A stretch of DNA of 64,000 nucleotides from assembly GCA_028455995.1 (NCBI GenBank), contig JABELC010000006.1, positions 1,426,001-1,490,000 on the forward strand. Direction: 5' to 3'. Numbering within the stretch: the stretch's first letter is position 1; each line of letters starts with the position of its first letter. Position numbers and translations under genes: made by a program. This document shows, piece after piece, positions 23,035 to 34,319 of this stretch. Source of the stretch: Scleromitrula shiraiana (taxonomy: Eukaryota > Ascomycota > Leotiomycetes > Helotiales > Sclerotiniaceae). Below the pieces are notes generated by a model, which did not search any database, had not been told where the DNA came from, and was given only the letters and a program-made list of their open reading frames with translations.

Positions 23035-24960
23035 TGTTCTTTTGTAGTCGCAACAGAGCCAGCCATATCTCGAGAAGAAAGAAATAGGCCGTGAAACGAA
23101 ACCAAACCAAACCACACCAAACAAAACCAAACCTTCAGAATCCTGTCCCATGCCAATTAAATTCCTCCAAAAAAAAATTGTCACAACCACGTGCGAGTAT
23201 CACGTGTGTTTCATCATCGATGTTTTGGCTCGCCCGTTTCGTTCAATGGTGGTCCAATCGGAACATATCTTTCTCGTTGTTCGTTGTTTATTGTCCATTA
23301 TTCATCGTTTAGTTCCGTCATGCTCAATCAAGTACTATAATAAATAAGATAATCACCCTGGGCAAACCACTCACTCAATATGCTTCTCCCACCTGTTACG
23401 TCGACGTCCCCACCATGATTCCGTTCTCCATAGGTAGGTAGGTAGATATCTTGAACGAAACGAGACAAGGTGGGTGAAGTTTTGTTTTCTATTTCTCGCT
23501 TTCGTTCTGTAAATCGTTCTTGGTTGATGAAATTATATTGTTTCTTTTCTTTCGATATCTTGTTTGACTTGATTGTCTTGGATGTCCATCTATCTGGCTA
23601 TTATCTATCGTATGTATGTATATATGTGCGGGCACGAGTGGGGTTAGATGATAATACGGCGAATAACCTGGCCAGTGCTAAGTTTCGACTCAAAGAAAAG
23701 AGAGAGAGAGAAAAATCACTCGAAGTTGTGGTTTGCGATGAAGTCTCGGTATGGGTGTTTTTTCTATTGTTATTGCGTGGATGGACTGCTAGTGAGTGTA
23801 ACGATCAAGTAGATCGGATTTATTAAGATCAAGACATGCTCATGTTTCAAAATCGTAGATAAAAGCTTTATCTCTCATCTTATTCATGAAAGAAAGAAAC
23901 ATATCTTCCCGTTTGATATTGGGTTGCGTTTTGTTGTATTCTCGGTTTGATTTGGCACTGCATCGGTTTTTTCAATCCGTAGGTCAGTTGTAGGTAAATA
24001 CATATCCATCTACGAGAATCCACTTACGATACAACCCTCTGTTGAGATTTTCTTCCCTTCTTCTTCTTCTTCTTCTTCTTCTCTCATAAACAATCCAACA
24101 AAGATGTTGATATTCGAATTCCCATCAGCAGTATGCCCATGTATTCCCATTTATTATTTCCTTACGATCTTCCCAAAGAGGAAATTGTGTAATGAGACCA
24201 TTTCCAATCCACATAAATCGTATCTACATCAAACATTTATATATATCTTTACCTTTCCTCTTCTTTTTTCTTCCTCCCTCTTAGGTTCAATAACTCCTTC
24301 ATGATTCGATCTACTCTCGAGCTGTAATATTCATGGCATATTTACTAGTACCCTTTTCACTCACTCACCTTGAGTTAAGTAAATAGTTTCTCTCAATCAA
24401 GATATATTTAACACCTTTCTCAGGCTCCTCATCCTCATCTTCATCCTCTTTCTCCCTATTACTTCTATCATAAATTATTTATCCCTCCTTTTCCTTCCCC
24501 TCTCTTTTTTAAGTTCCTGTTTACTACTATAGACGTTTTTCCCATCCCGTCTTTTAATTTATTAATTCATAACCTTCCTTCCTTTGCTGTTTATATATAG
24601 AATAATAATATATTCATTCATATTATTGTTCCAAATAACTAACGTTCTATTCATCATCAATACTATATACATTGAATCAAAATCAAAATCAAAACCAAAA
24701 CCAAAATGAGAAGAGAAGAGAAGCGAAGTAAAAAGAACAGCATAGAATACTCGACCCAACCTCAATAATTCCGAATACAAATCATCAATCCCATATCAAA
24801 CCCATCCCATCCCAACTCCAAACCAAACTCCGAGTACTAGTACCATCACAGCATTCGCAGCCCTAAACAGCAAAAACACCACAAGTTTAAAACGATTATC
24901 CCTTCTCGGATTCACCATGTTCGATCTCTGCTCTGCTTTCCCGCGCGATATTGCTCTTGT

Positions 24961-25041
24961 TTATTTTATTTTATTTTATTTTATTTTATTTTATTTTATT
25001 TTATTTTATTTTATTTTATTTTATTTTATTTTATTTTATTT
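24961..25041. repeat. TTTTA pentanucleotide repeat, about 16 units
   Basis: Sixteen near-perfect TTATT/TTTTA units. The Phe/Leu/Tyr-rich frame across it is an artefact. Confidence 0.92.
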
Positions 25042-26109
25042 TGTTTTATCTTATATCTGGGTTTTGATATGGCTTTTCTGGATACTGTTTTGTGCGTGGT
25101 TGGGTGGATGTGCCATGTGGTGGATGGTAGATGCGAATGCAGATGGTGGGAGATATTGCAGTGAGGATGAAGGGTACTACTACTAGTATGTATCGGTTTG
25201 GAAGATGTAGATATGTTCATGGGAGATGGGTGGAAGTGGGGTTGTGATAGATGGTGTGCGAGGTTCGAGATGGTGGTGGGTAAGGGGGGGTAGTGTGCAT
25301 GTGCATGTGCTTATGTAGTGGAATGCAATGGAACGAGGGTTAATAGTCAGTATGAGATTGTGATGGGATGAGGTGAGGTGAGGTGACGTGAAGATAGTTG
25401 GAGTTTAAAATAGAGTGGTGATATATGTGTAATTAGGAGCGAGTAGTTTATAGAATAGAATTTCTTGAATTTTCTTCTATTTCTTGTTTTTCTTATTCTT
25501 CCCCAAATAGAAACAAACATAGGATGATCATTCTTTTCTATTATTGGATGGAGAGAATATATTTGTTAAGGACATGTATATGTTTTTGTTGTATGGACTC
25601 GGATTAGTTTGTATGAGAAGAAGCTAGCTGGGGAGATTCAAAGATATATAGAGTGTTTATCAGATAAGCTCAAGGTTGACTGTTCGGCCCGTGGAGTTCT
25701 TGCTAATATGTAGATATGGGATTGAAATAGGGGGTAGAGATTATCGAATATAGATGTTAGTGTTTGGGAATGTATGTGAATTTCGAATTGATTCTCTTGC
25801 ATGTATATTGTATTGTATTGTATGTATGTGTATATAACATATCAACGAGTAAACATATACCGCATTATGAACATTCTCGCAAAGAAATGTCGATTCAAAG
25901 CGAATATTATATATAAAAAAACATCTAATTAATCTATTATTCTCATTTTTCGCATCAATACCTCAATATTTACATATCAAACCTAGTTTTTTAAGTAAAT
26001 TTGTCTTTATCATCAAGTTCAGATAGTATTCTATTTAAAAAAAAGTTTAATGACAGCTAATTCCTTGATGGTTAGAGAGTTGGAACTCGCAATTCAACAT
26101 ATCATGCTG

Positions 26110-28272
26110 TTTATTACCTCTCCCACCACGTCAAACTGCATGGCTTAGATCGAGAAACAGATTTGACCAGCATATTTTGGATAGATAGAATAAGCTTAAT
26201 TTGGGCGAATTGGGGCGGTGGTAAGGTTCTTTCTAGCCTGAGTATATCCAGCGGTGTACTTGTATAGTCCTCGCACTCGACTCTTGTTAAATCCAGCTGT
26301 GTTTCCAGGGCGCGGTGTATTTTCCATTGTCTAGCTATCTCCCTTAGGTGATGCTTCTCGTCTGAGATAAATCTTTGTAGCAAGGCTTGCTCCCTCCATT
26401 GCAGACGAACAATTTGGCCATTTCAATTACATCATTTTCGAGACCTTCTAGATGCCCGGAGTAAAATGCAATCTGAGACAGGAAAATCTGCCAGGGTGTG
26501 AATTTCATCAAGCCTGTTTAAGCGTTGGGATTTGCCCCTCGAGTTGAGAGTGGAAGCGTGAGTTATATCGCGCGACTTGATAGATTCTGATCTAAATGCT
26601 CGATCTAAATTGGAAATTATAATAAGAGCAATAATCACAAGGGTGATCTCGCGTGAACCACAAGCAGAAGTGTGTGGGCCGTTTGTTCTCGATATATGTC
26701 CTCAACTGTATCCATCATTTATTGAAAATAATGTTCCAAATTAATTGGCAGGGGATCAAGCCTCATGAAATACCGTTCTCGTCTATTAAACCCCTGAGTA
26801 GAGATCGTACAACAAGATAGGCCTAGAGAAAAACACCTTGTGCTCTCTCAACAATATGTTCTATAAGCTGGGTATATCGAGTGTCTTGTCGGGCCATTTC
26901 AAGAAATTTTTTATCTTCCTCCAATGTCTCTTTAGTATATAGTCTCATGTCGTCTGTTGTAAAGTCCTGAAGGGGAACTGTCTGATCAGGATCTCCTCCA
27001 AAGGCCTTTTGAAAGGCATTCCATGGCCGGCTCGAAACACACATTTTCACATGTGATGAGGCACCTATGTTTTCAAGAATTTTAACAATGTCATTATCTT
27101 CGCCTTCGTACTCGTCAAGCCCATCAACAAAAAAGCAGAACTTGACGATCAACGGATCCTGCTCCACCAAAAACTTGAAGCTGTTTGATAGCTCTCCTAG
27201 AGTCCAAGTATCTACGCTCTTTTCTTCCATATCTTCGTTGTGCCATGAACAAATTTTGGGGATAAGTTCCGGACATTGTTTGAGTATCTGATATAACAAG
27301 GACTGTAGTAGTCCACGCTGGCATTTTTGCATTCCAATACCTGCATTCCAGAAGTAGTATTTTGCGGTAATCAACTTTTGCCCACTCGCCCAAACTTCCA
27401 GGACTGAGTTGGTGTTTTGATGATTGTACAAAAGCTTCATCAGGGTGGATTTTCCTGGCCCACTTTCCCAGAGATCCAGAAGATACCTTTCCCATTTTGA
27501 AGCCAATTCAACAACTTAGGCTGTGGTTGGTCGGCCGCGTTTGCCTCTTGAAGTATCCATTCGAAAGTTTCTTTGTGTTCTTCTTTGATTGCGTTTTGTC
27601 GGGCCGAGATGTATTTGAAATTTAGGCTACGCAAGATCTGATGTGCAACTGTAACCCGTTCTCCTTAGGTTGATGAAAACATCGTCACTTGTGAAAGCTT
27701 TCTTTTTCTCCAGCGTAGAGATTGTGTCACGCCGCAAGCTTTCAATCTTGGTTTCGATATAAGTTTCGCTCCGCGCATTTGCAGCCAATATGTCTTTCAG
27801 TGTTACGTTAATCCTGGACTGTTCCTTACTAGAAAAGTTACTGTGATATCTGCGCGTTTGGGAATTAAGTATAGTATCTACCCAAAAAGCGCTAAAATGT
27901 TGAAACTTAGCTGTTCTTGTATTTTTCTCAGACGCTTCTCCACATCCTGGATCTGCCCTTTCTTTCATGCGCTTTTTATAGCTACACGAAAACTTTCAAC
28001 CCCATCTTTGAAGCCTTTTCCAGACTTATGAACCTTCAAACTACCCAAAAAAGCTAGAAGTTGCTCCGCAATTTGTTTACATGATGTAGCAAGCTCAATC
28101 AGGACTAATTTGTTTTTAGAGGGAGGTTGGCCACTCGATTGAGATCGAGTTTGGTCAGTGTGTGTTTTTATGATGGCGCTCGTGAGACGTGTGAGGTCAT
28201 TAACTTAATCCCAAAATCGACGAACTGGATTATGTTCCATGCAAGGCCGAGCGATGTCAACGAATCAAGCAT
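26110..28272 (-). pseudogene. Fungal STAND/NACHT NTPase (NLR-like), decayed
   Basis: Intact relatives are intracellular signal-transducing NTPases, many implicated in self/non-self recognition. The minus-strand reading begins at ATG 28272 (MLDSLTSLGLAWNIIQFVDF), the usual N-terminus of these proteins. It continues after a frameshift through LIELATSCKQIAEQLLAFLG. The NTPase core follows WILQEANAADQPQPKLLNWL and GIFWISGK. The P-loop itself is broken: a one-base loss near 27461 separates GIFWISGKV from GPGKSTLMKLLYNH. Walker B FCFFVDGLDEYEGED and CVSSRPW are readable. A TAG (26823-26825) then replaces the expected Trp in GVFLW, and a TAA replaces a Gln in HYFQ-MMDTVEDIYREQT. Downstream the frame fragments. 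These several independent lesions make it a pseudogene. Confidence 0.82.
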
Positions 28273-29102
28273 GGTATTACATATAATGAAGATTCGATAA
28301 TCGAAACGAAATAATAATATTAAACGATGATACAATTGATTAACTTGATGAACAAAAGATTCCTAGGTCTGAAAAGGTGAGGGATTCAAATCGCTTTTCA
28401 GTTCCATGAGTAAATTTTATCCACCCATACATATAAATGCATGTGCTACCACACCAACTCAACTATATACCACAGGATAAATGCACTGCCTTTTAACTCA
28501 ACGGCAAAGCCACCTCCAGGCCTAACACTTCAACAGAATGGCTTTCAATCATGAGTATTGTCGCATCGTTGTTTAATCATATCACAGTACTATTCCAGGG
28601 TACTCGCAGGATGGATGATCAAGTAAGCTCGACAGGCCTATATATAATATGGGCCCTGCCGGGGTCCTATAACTTGAAATCGAGAACCTCACTATAGTAT
28701 CGCGTGCCTCAAATTCCCCTCACAATCTATTGAAGGGCTTAGACTCAGACAGTTAGTTCTGCAAATCCTCAAACACCGGAACAACCAACTATCCCACCCG
28801 AAGCTCCGAAATGGTTTGATAATCTTCTTCTTCACTGAGAACCCGTCTCTGGTCATCCCATCGAAGAAAACGAGGAAATTAGATAGTGAGTTGTTTTTGT
28901 ATGGAGGAAGGAATAACAATGACGTAGTTCTAGAGAACTTGAGGCCAAAAATTAGAAGTATTGGTGGTTATTGTAGAATTTTGGTTACGATAGTTCAGGA
29001 GTAGTTATACTGCTGGCTATTGAATTAGATTCGTTGATGTATACATAAATGTCAAAATAAGCGTACGAGTATCACAATGATACTGGCGGTAATTACTATG
29101 AA
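28273..29102. other. Spacer downstream of the STAND-FGE gene
   Basis: Some 830 bp with only short frames; nothing supported. Confidence 0.5.
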
Positions 29103-31202
29103 CTATGATAGAGACGATGCAACAACAATGCGAAATCCATTCCCTCTCCAAAACCCTCCGGGCTCCAAACTCCCCCGGTAAGTACAACAAATCTTCTGTC
29201 TTCCACTGGAAAAACATCCTCCACGTAGAACCCTACGTATCTCTCCTGGCGCATCTATGTCTTCTCTTCCATCATCTCCACGCCAAGGATACTTATAACG
29301 GTCGGATGGAGTTGTCATATCCGAGCCCCAAAGTGTGGAACACCATTCCCATACTTGTCCTGCCATATCATAGCAGCCATACGGGGAACGACCTTTCGGA
29401 AATAATCCAACCGAACATCTCGAATTCAGTCCGGATTCTTCATAATTCGCTGCGTCATCTAACCACTTTGATCCCCAAGGATAAATGAAACTTGGTTCAA
29501 TGTCATTCGACTCTTGGTAATCAACATCAGAGAGTTGATCACCTCGTGCTGCTCGTTCCCATTCTGGCTCCGTTGGAAGACGTACGTGCTGTTTAGGATC
29601 TATCTTACCACTCAAACGCCAGCGTTGAGTCAGCCATGAACAATACGCCATTGCGTCATACCAAGTGAGGTCAGTTGCGGGCGCATTCTGCCATTCTGGA
29701 GCAAATCCAGATGGACTTCTCCATTCGCGACCACTTTCCTGTATGAAGATTGAGAAATCTCGGTTGATAACCGGATAAACACTGATTTGAAAACTCTCAA
29801 GCGATATTCCACGTACAGGCTGTGAGTTTGGATGATTTGAAGATCCGAGAACGAAACTTCCCGCGGGTATATCAACAAGAGCTGTTAGGTCTCTAGAATC
29901 ACCTAATCTTGAGAGGACTCGACCTGCCTTCTCCCTTTGCATGATAGGCAGTTCGCCTTCTTGAATTATAGAAAGCATGTGAAGCGAGATTTGTTCGTGA
30001 ACGCTGCCAGGCTCGACAACGAAGTCGGATGCTAACAAAGCACCAAGCTGCGAATTGAGTCCAGAACCTTTGATGAGTTCTCCAATCAAGTCAGTTGATT
30101 TGTCAGTAGTTTTTAGACGGGTTAATAAACTCCGTATTATTGGCTCATATACCAGTGGATTATTATGAAATAATGCAACGGCAGTTTCCATAGGTAAGTT
30201 AATCAGATGGCGAGCAGTCAGTAGCTGTTGAACGGCCTTGGAAGAGAATAATATCGGTGAATCTATATAGTCTCGACTTATTGACTTGTTTGTAAGTATA
30301 TCAAACGCTTGAGCTGCAAGATTACTGGAATATGTATCTTCGGGCGCAACAACACCAAGCCATGCATCCAAGATGTTCTCAGATGTATCTCCACAGTTCT
30401 TTGCTTCTAAAGCAAGAGCAAAAAAGGCTGGAGTTGCTGCAGCCTTGCCGGCGCCAATAGTAATATGTGGCGACCTAATACTTATCAAGTTATTCACTGC
30501 TTGTTGTCTCTGTACTTTGAGCAGCGGCAAGATATCGTGGCGCACGAAATCAGGTGGTAAGAACCAGTGTTTTACACCACTTGTCTCTCCAAGCACCAGA
30601 AGTCGAATATTCTCAAACGGCCTAACGAGCGCGAGGAGATCTGCGAGGGTATTTGGTCCCTTGTCTCCAGATCTTTGAATCGTATCAAGAATGATCAACA
30701 AGTTGGACCCCTCTTCTTTGTCTCCTGTTTGGAAAAGCTCCACAAGCTTAGGTAGAGTGACATTTATCAACTCAAATAAGCTTTCGGTACCAGCAACCTC
30801 GAGATAGAAAGGTACCAAATTCATTCCATCCCAGCCCTCATCATGAATAATCCCATCTTCGTTTCTCACTAACGGATGGTTTTCGATCGAGCCTTTGGTA
30901 GCAAGACTATAGACAAGATGCTTCGCGAAACTCGTTTTACCACTACCACTTGGGCCGCTGAGCAACAAAAACCTATTATCGCGTACCAGTTCCAGAGCTG
31001 AGAAATAGACAGGCGACTCTTGTTTATTATCAGCTGTACTCTTCCTCAATCCTTTCGCAGCTTTGTCCTCAAATGTGAAATTTGAAAGTAGAGGGATATA
31101 GCCTTCCTCCAATGTGATTATTTGACCGTTTGGAGATACCAAGAGTGGTGAGTCGCCGAAGGATGCTGCGATGTTACGCTGTTGTTCTATAATATCCATC
31201 AT
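29103..31202 (-). CDS. STAND-type ATPase fused to an FGE-sulfatase/CLec-fold domain
   Basis: A single-exon frame of 699 residues from ATG 31202; an upstream non-ATG extension of nine codons is unlikely. A short N-terminal segment is followed by a P-loop, LLLSGPSGSGKTS (GPSGSGKT at 83-90), and a probable Walker B, NLLIILDTIQRS (167-178). A helical region with degenerate repeats extends to about 440. Residues 445-699 form an FGE-sulfatase domain: IPAGSFVLGSS, RLPTEPEWERAARG, GCYDMAGQVWEWCS and RRVLRGGCFSSGR. In true formylglycine-generating enzymes a C-x4-C pair sits just after the GG motif. Here the first position reads Ser and the Cys residues (663, 672, 673) do not align, so oxidase activity is doubtful and a ligand-binding role is more likely. 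NTPase-FGE fusions are better known from bacteria. No signal peptide is seen, so it is probably cytosolic. Confidence 0.85.
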   Translation of the reverse strand: MMDIIEQQRNIAASFGDSPLLVSPNGQIITLEEGYIPLLSNFTFEDKAAKGLRKSTADNKQESPVYFSALELVRDNRFLLLSGPSGSGKTSFAKHLVYSLATKGSIENHPLVRNEDGIIHDEGWDGMNLVPFYLEVAGTESLFELINVTLPKLVELFQTGDKEEGSNLLIILDTIQRSGDKGPNTLADLLALVRPFENIRLLVLGETSGVKHWFLPPDFVRHDILPLLKVQRQQAVNNLISIRSPHITIGAGKAAATPAFFALALEAKNCGDTSENILDAWLGVVAPEDTYSSNLAAQAFDILTNKSISRDYIDSPILFSSKAVQQLLTARHLINLPMETAVALFHNNPLVYEPIIRSLLTRLKTTDKSTDLIGELIKGSGLNSQLGALLASDFVVEPGSVHEQISLHMLSIIQEGELPIMQREKAGRVLSRLGDSRDLTALVDIPAGSFVLGSSNHPNSQPVRGISLESFQISVYPVINRDFSIFIQESGREWRSPSGFAPEWQNAPATDLTWYDAMAYCSWLTQRWRLSGKIDPKQHVRLPTEPEWERAARGDQLSDVDYQESNDIEPSFIYPWGSKWLDDAANYEESGLNSRCSVGLFPKGRSPYGCYDMAGQVWEWCSTLWGSDMTTPSDRYKYPWRGDDGREDIDAPGEIRRVLRGGCFSSGRQKICCTYRGSLEPGGFWRGNGFRIVVASSLS

Positions 31203-31807
31203 GAGTTGATTACAATACTGTATCTTCAAAGATAGATGTGGCTCTTAATATGTTTCAATCTCGAAGAGTATGACCCACCAGGGGATAAGGCGTGCTTGAT
31301 ATACATGTTGAACCATCGAATCTGAATAGTGGGGGTGTTAACATTTCGTTATAGGATGTCAAAAGCATATGCGGGGTTCATCCCAGTGTAGTTTTAATCA
31401 GTAGCGAGGGCGGGCTAGGCGGCCGATTCCTTAATGATAAGCCTGGGTTACGATTGACACAGTGGTCTGGTCAAGTAATTTTACAAGATTCGACTTAATG
31501 TGGAAACGAGGGCACTATAATCTCGATTCCAGTCGGTGAAAACAACTACAATAACCCAAATTGTACTCCTAAATAAGATCCTGGGAGTTTACAACAAAAT
31601 ACGATATCATTGCAATATGATGGTGTCCAGGGATCACGAAAAGAATGTCATGTATTACGAAAGATCGACTTATCTTATCGCATGAGGTATTATAATAACT
31701 ACTTCCCTCTCACATCTAATCCATATCCTTCTCCACCACCATCACTCTCAAAAAAGAACAATAAATCAGGAAAAAACACAAAAAAAAACCAAAAAAAAAC
31801 CGCAAAA
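31203..31807. promoter_or_regulatory. Shared divergent upstream region (STAND-FGE / thioredoxin-like)
   Basis: A 605 bp spacer between divergently transcribed genes. The side nearest 31808 has an A-rich leader (about 31745-31805). I cannot name specific factor sites. Confidence 0.45.
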
Positions 31808-32257
31808 ATGCCCATAACAACCGATTTCTCCCTTCCCGACTCCGCAAACCTTCTTTCATTACCCGCAGACACATTCTTCATCGCATTCTTGACCTCCAAC
31901 GACCCCATCACAAAACAATCATGGTGTCCTGATGTCCGCGCAGCCTTACCTCACATCCATGCTGCTTTTGCCGCCACTGATGGGCCAGAAGTGGCATTTG
32001 TCGAAGTTGGACAGAGACCTGAGTATGTTTTCGATTTGTGCAATATTTATGGATGATGTTATGCGATGGGGCTGATACTCAAGTTATACAGATGGAAAGA
32101 TCCAACAAATCTCTACAGAACCAAATGGAATGTCCACAACGTTCCAACTCTTGCCCGTTATCAAGTTGTAGATGGGGAGGTGAAGGAAACAGGGAGGTTG
32201 GTGGAAGGAGAGATTTTGGATGAGCAGAAGTTGAGCGGTCTTCTTCACAAGCAATGA
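31808..32257 (+). CDS. Thioredoxin-like protein of the TXNDC17/TRP14 (DUF953) family
   Basis: Small cytosolic thioredoxin-fold protein. Human TRP14 reduces disulphides and cystine with thioredoxin reductase. Two exons, 31808-32022 and 32092-32257, join in phase to 126 residues. The start follows an A-rich leader. The active-site motif reads WCPDV (Trp39-Cys40-Pro-Asp-Val43), so the attacking Cys is kept while the resolving Cys of the canonical WCPDC is Val. That implies a monothiol mechanism or loss of classical reductase activity. The cis-Pro side is seen in NVPTLARYQ, and the protein ends in ILDEQKLSGLL. The gene is divergent from the STAND-FGE gene and convergent with the SBP gene (272 bp apart). 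Nothing shows that it belongs functionally to them. Confidence 0.88.
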
Positions 32258-32529
32258 GTTTTTTTTTTGGTCGCTCGGTTGGTGATACTGGAGGAAATTC
32301 TTGCTGGGATGCAAGAAACAGTCTTAAAATCAATCCAACATAATTAACATGACTTTTTTCCTGTTTTACGTAATACTTATTTGATAATGTGTTTTGATTA
32401 TTAATCACAATTCTACATAAGTCACTTCACCTTATTATCCCGCCTCGAAATATTTTTGTCAACAAGCAACCATTTATGAATTTCCAACATGTATATATTT
32501 CAATGTTTTCGTTCAATTTGTTCTTGTTA

Positions 32530-33942
32530 TTATTCAATGTGGAATATCCCCTTGCAATCAATAGTCAATCCTTTCAGGTCTCTTCTGGCCGCAAACACGA
32601 CAACGGGATGCACCAAATAAAGCCAAGGTGGGTTATGCCTCAATCGATCAAGACATTGTCTGTAGGCCTCCTTTCTGTCACTATTCTCAACTGAGTAATT
32701 AGCTTTCTTAATAAGCCTATTCAACTCATCGTCTTGGAAACCTTGCCACCATACTGCTCTAGTTGTACTCGAGATTTTGTCATCGAGAACACGATATGTG
32801 CTGTGAGGCGACGAGTCAAATAGTGCTAGGTCACCAATCTTCTTATCAAGTCCAACCTGACGGGCGTATATAGGACGATCGGGTTCCACCTCTACAATGA
32901 CCTTGAGCCCTACGGCTTCTAGTGATGTAGCTACAAATCGTGTGATGGCTTCCGCACGCTCTGGCATATATGTGGGCGTGCGGATAACTAAAGGCTTGCT
33001 TGTATCGACCCCTTTGAGAAGATATCGGGCTTTTTCTGTATCGTATGGAATTGGGTCTGATGCTAATTCTTGGGCACCAAGGTGAAATGGACTAACAACT
33101 GTGGTAGATGGGAGTGCCAGATTGTGAAAGACATCGCGAGCTAGCCGTTCAGTGTCAACGGCGTAATTTACTGCCAGACGGGCTTCTGGCGTGGCAAAGA
33201 TACCTTCGAAGCAGTTAAGGTAGTAGATAACGGACAAAGTATTGGGAGCTTTGACCCATTGAAGTTTTGGATTAAAATCAAGTTCTCCCTCAATACGTTC
33301 AAGGTTCAGTGCAACATCGATGTCACCCTGAAGTAGCTTGCTGAGCCTTATGTCTGCGCTAGGTTCCGCTGTGACTATTATACGGTGCGGGCTTCTAGTG
33401 TTCTGATTCCTCGGATGCGCATATTCCAAAACTGCTTTACCTTCTTCTTTATCAAACTCTATGACACGATATCGCCCTGTGCCCAAGATTGGTATTCCAT
33501 CAGCCGTGGTGCGACAAAGATAGAATTCTGTAAATATGTCCAGTATATCTGCTATCGGCTCTGGATTCTCAGCTTTGACAGTTCTCTCGTTTTCGGCGGT
33601 GAACTTGGTATGCGCGAAATACCGATGGTAGCTCCATTTCATGCCAAAAGTATCTCTAGAGTCTAAGATGGCGTTGATGAAATCAACAATGTGGTCTGCC
33701 ACACATGTTTCACCATCGTGATATACAGCACCTTCACGGATATGAAAGTACCACTGCCGTCCATCTGAAGAATGTTCCCAGCTATCAAAGAGTCCTGGGT
33801 GAGGTATACCGCCAACTTGCCACTTCAACAGAGGTTCGAATACCCAATTCTTGAGCGTGAGTACGCTGGTATCGTCAGTCACTTGTGTTGGTTGACGGAA
33901 ATCGACTTTTTCCAGACCAACTCGAATGGTAACCGTCGCCAT
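32530..33942 (-). CDS. Bacterial-type ABC transporter solute-binding protein (SBP_bac_5, DppA/OppA-like), no signal peptide
   Basis: In bacteria this family binds peptides, nickel or opines in the periplasm and delivers them to ABC permeases. Here it is one uninterrupted frame of 470 residues from ATG 33942. The fold is clear: an N-terminal domain with LTLKNWVFEPLLKW, GLFDSWEHSSDGRQWYFHIR, EGAVYHDGETCVADHIVDFI and TGRYRVIEFDKEEGKAVLEY; then IYYLNCFEGIFATPEARLAV and LALPSTTVVSPFHLGA; and a C-terminal HNPPWLYLVHPVVVFA. It begins MATVTIRVGLEKVDFRQ directly in the mature fold, with no signal peptide or lipobox, so it should be cytosolic. A eukaryote has no matching ABC importer, and none is encoded nearby. 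Intronlessness and family distribution point to acquisition from bacteria. It lies divergent to an MFS permease. Confidence 0.88.
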   Translation of the reverse strand: MATVTIRVGLEKVDFRQPTQVTDDTSVLTLKNWVFEPLLKWQVGGIPHPGLFDSWEHSSDGRQWYFHIREGAVYHDGETCVADHIVDFINAILDSRDTFGMKWSYHRYFAHTKFTAENERTVKAENPEPIADILDIFTEFYLCRTTADGIPILGTGRYRVIEFDKEEGKAVLEYAHPRNQNTRSPHRIIVTAEPSADIRLSKLLQGDIDVALNLERIEGELDFNPKLQWVKAPNTLSVIYYLNCFEGIFATPEARLAVNYAVDTERLARDVFHNLALPSTTVVSPFHLGAQELASDPIPYDTEKARYLLKGVDTSKPLVIRTPTYMPERAEAITRFVATSLEAVGLKVIVEVEPDRPIYARQVGLDKKIGDLALFDSSPHSTYRVLDDKISSTTRAVWWQGFQDDELNRLIKKANYSVENSDRKEAYRQCLDRLRHNPPWLYLVHPVVVFAARRDLKGLTIDCKGIFHIE

Positions 33943-34319
33943 GGTATATCAAGCAATGAACTGAGTTTGCAGAGATAATAATGGTTGATACTAGAGTGAA
34001 TCAAATCCTTGAAGTGAGCGATACTCAGAAACATTCGAAAGGGAATCACTATCGTAGCCTGAGTAGTTCACTCTTGTTGCTCGTTGTATCACGCCTGGCT
34101 GCCGGGCTTCCGAGGAGCATGTCAAATTAGTATTTTTGACGACTTAGCTCATACGCGGATGTTTGCGAAATGGAAAGGAATTGAGAACCTGGTTCCTAGA
34201 TACCAGTCCGCACGTCAGTGAATCCGGCAGTTATTAACATAGAGTTATTTAATTAATCTCGTCCACGGAAGTATCCAACCATGAGAAAGCCATCATTCTA
34301 TAGTTGCACGCAGGCATTA

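Larger units (their letters stand above)
20107..26100. other. 6 kb gene desert rich in simple repeats
   Basis: No frame longer than about 120 residues and no recognisable protein similarity on either strand. The region is AT-rich with many tandem repeats. The part nearest 20.1 kb is the promoter and leader side of the DUF300 gene. Non-coding transcripts cannot be judged from sequence alone. Confidence 0.6.

Noticed and set aside
24917..25186. Phe/Leu/Tyr-rich plus-strand frame
   Set aside because: It is produced by the TTTTA repeat.
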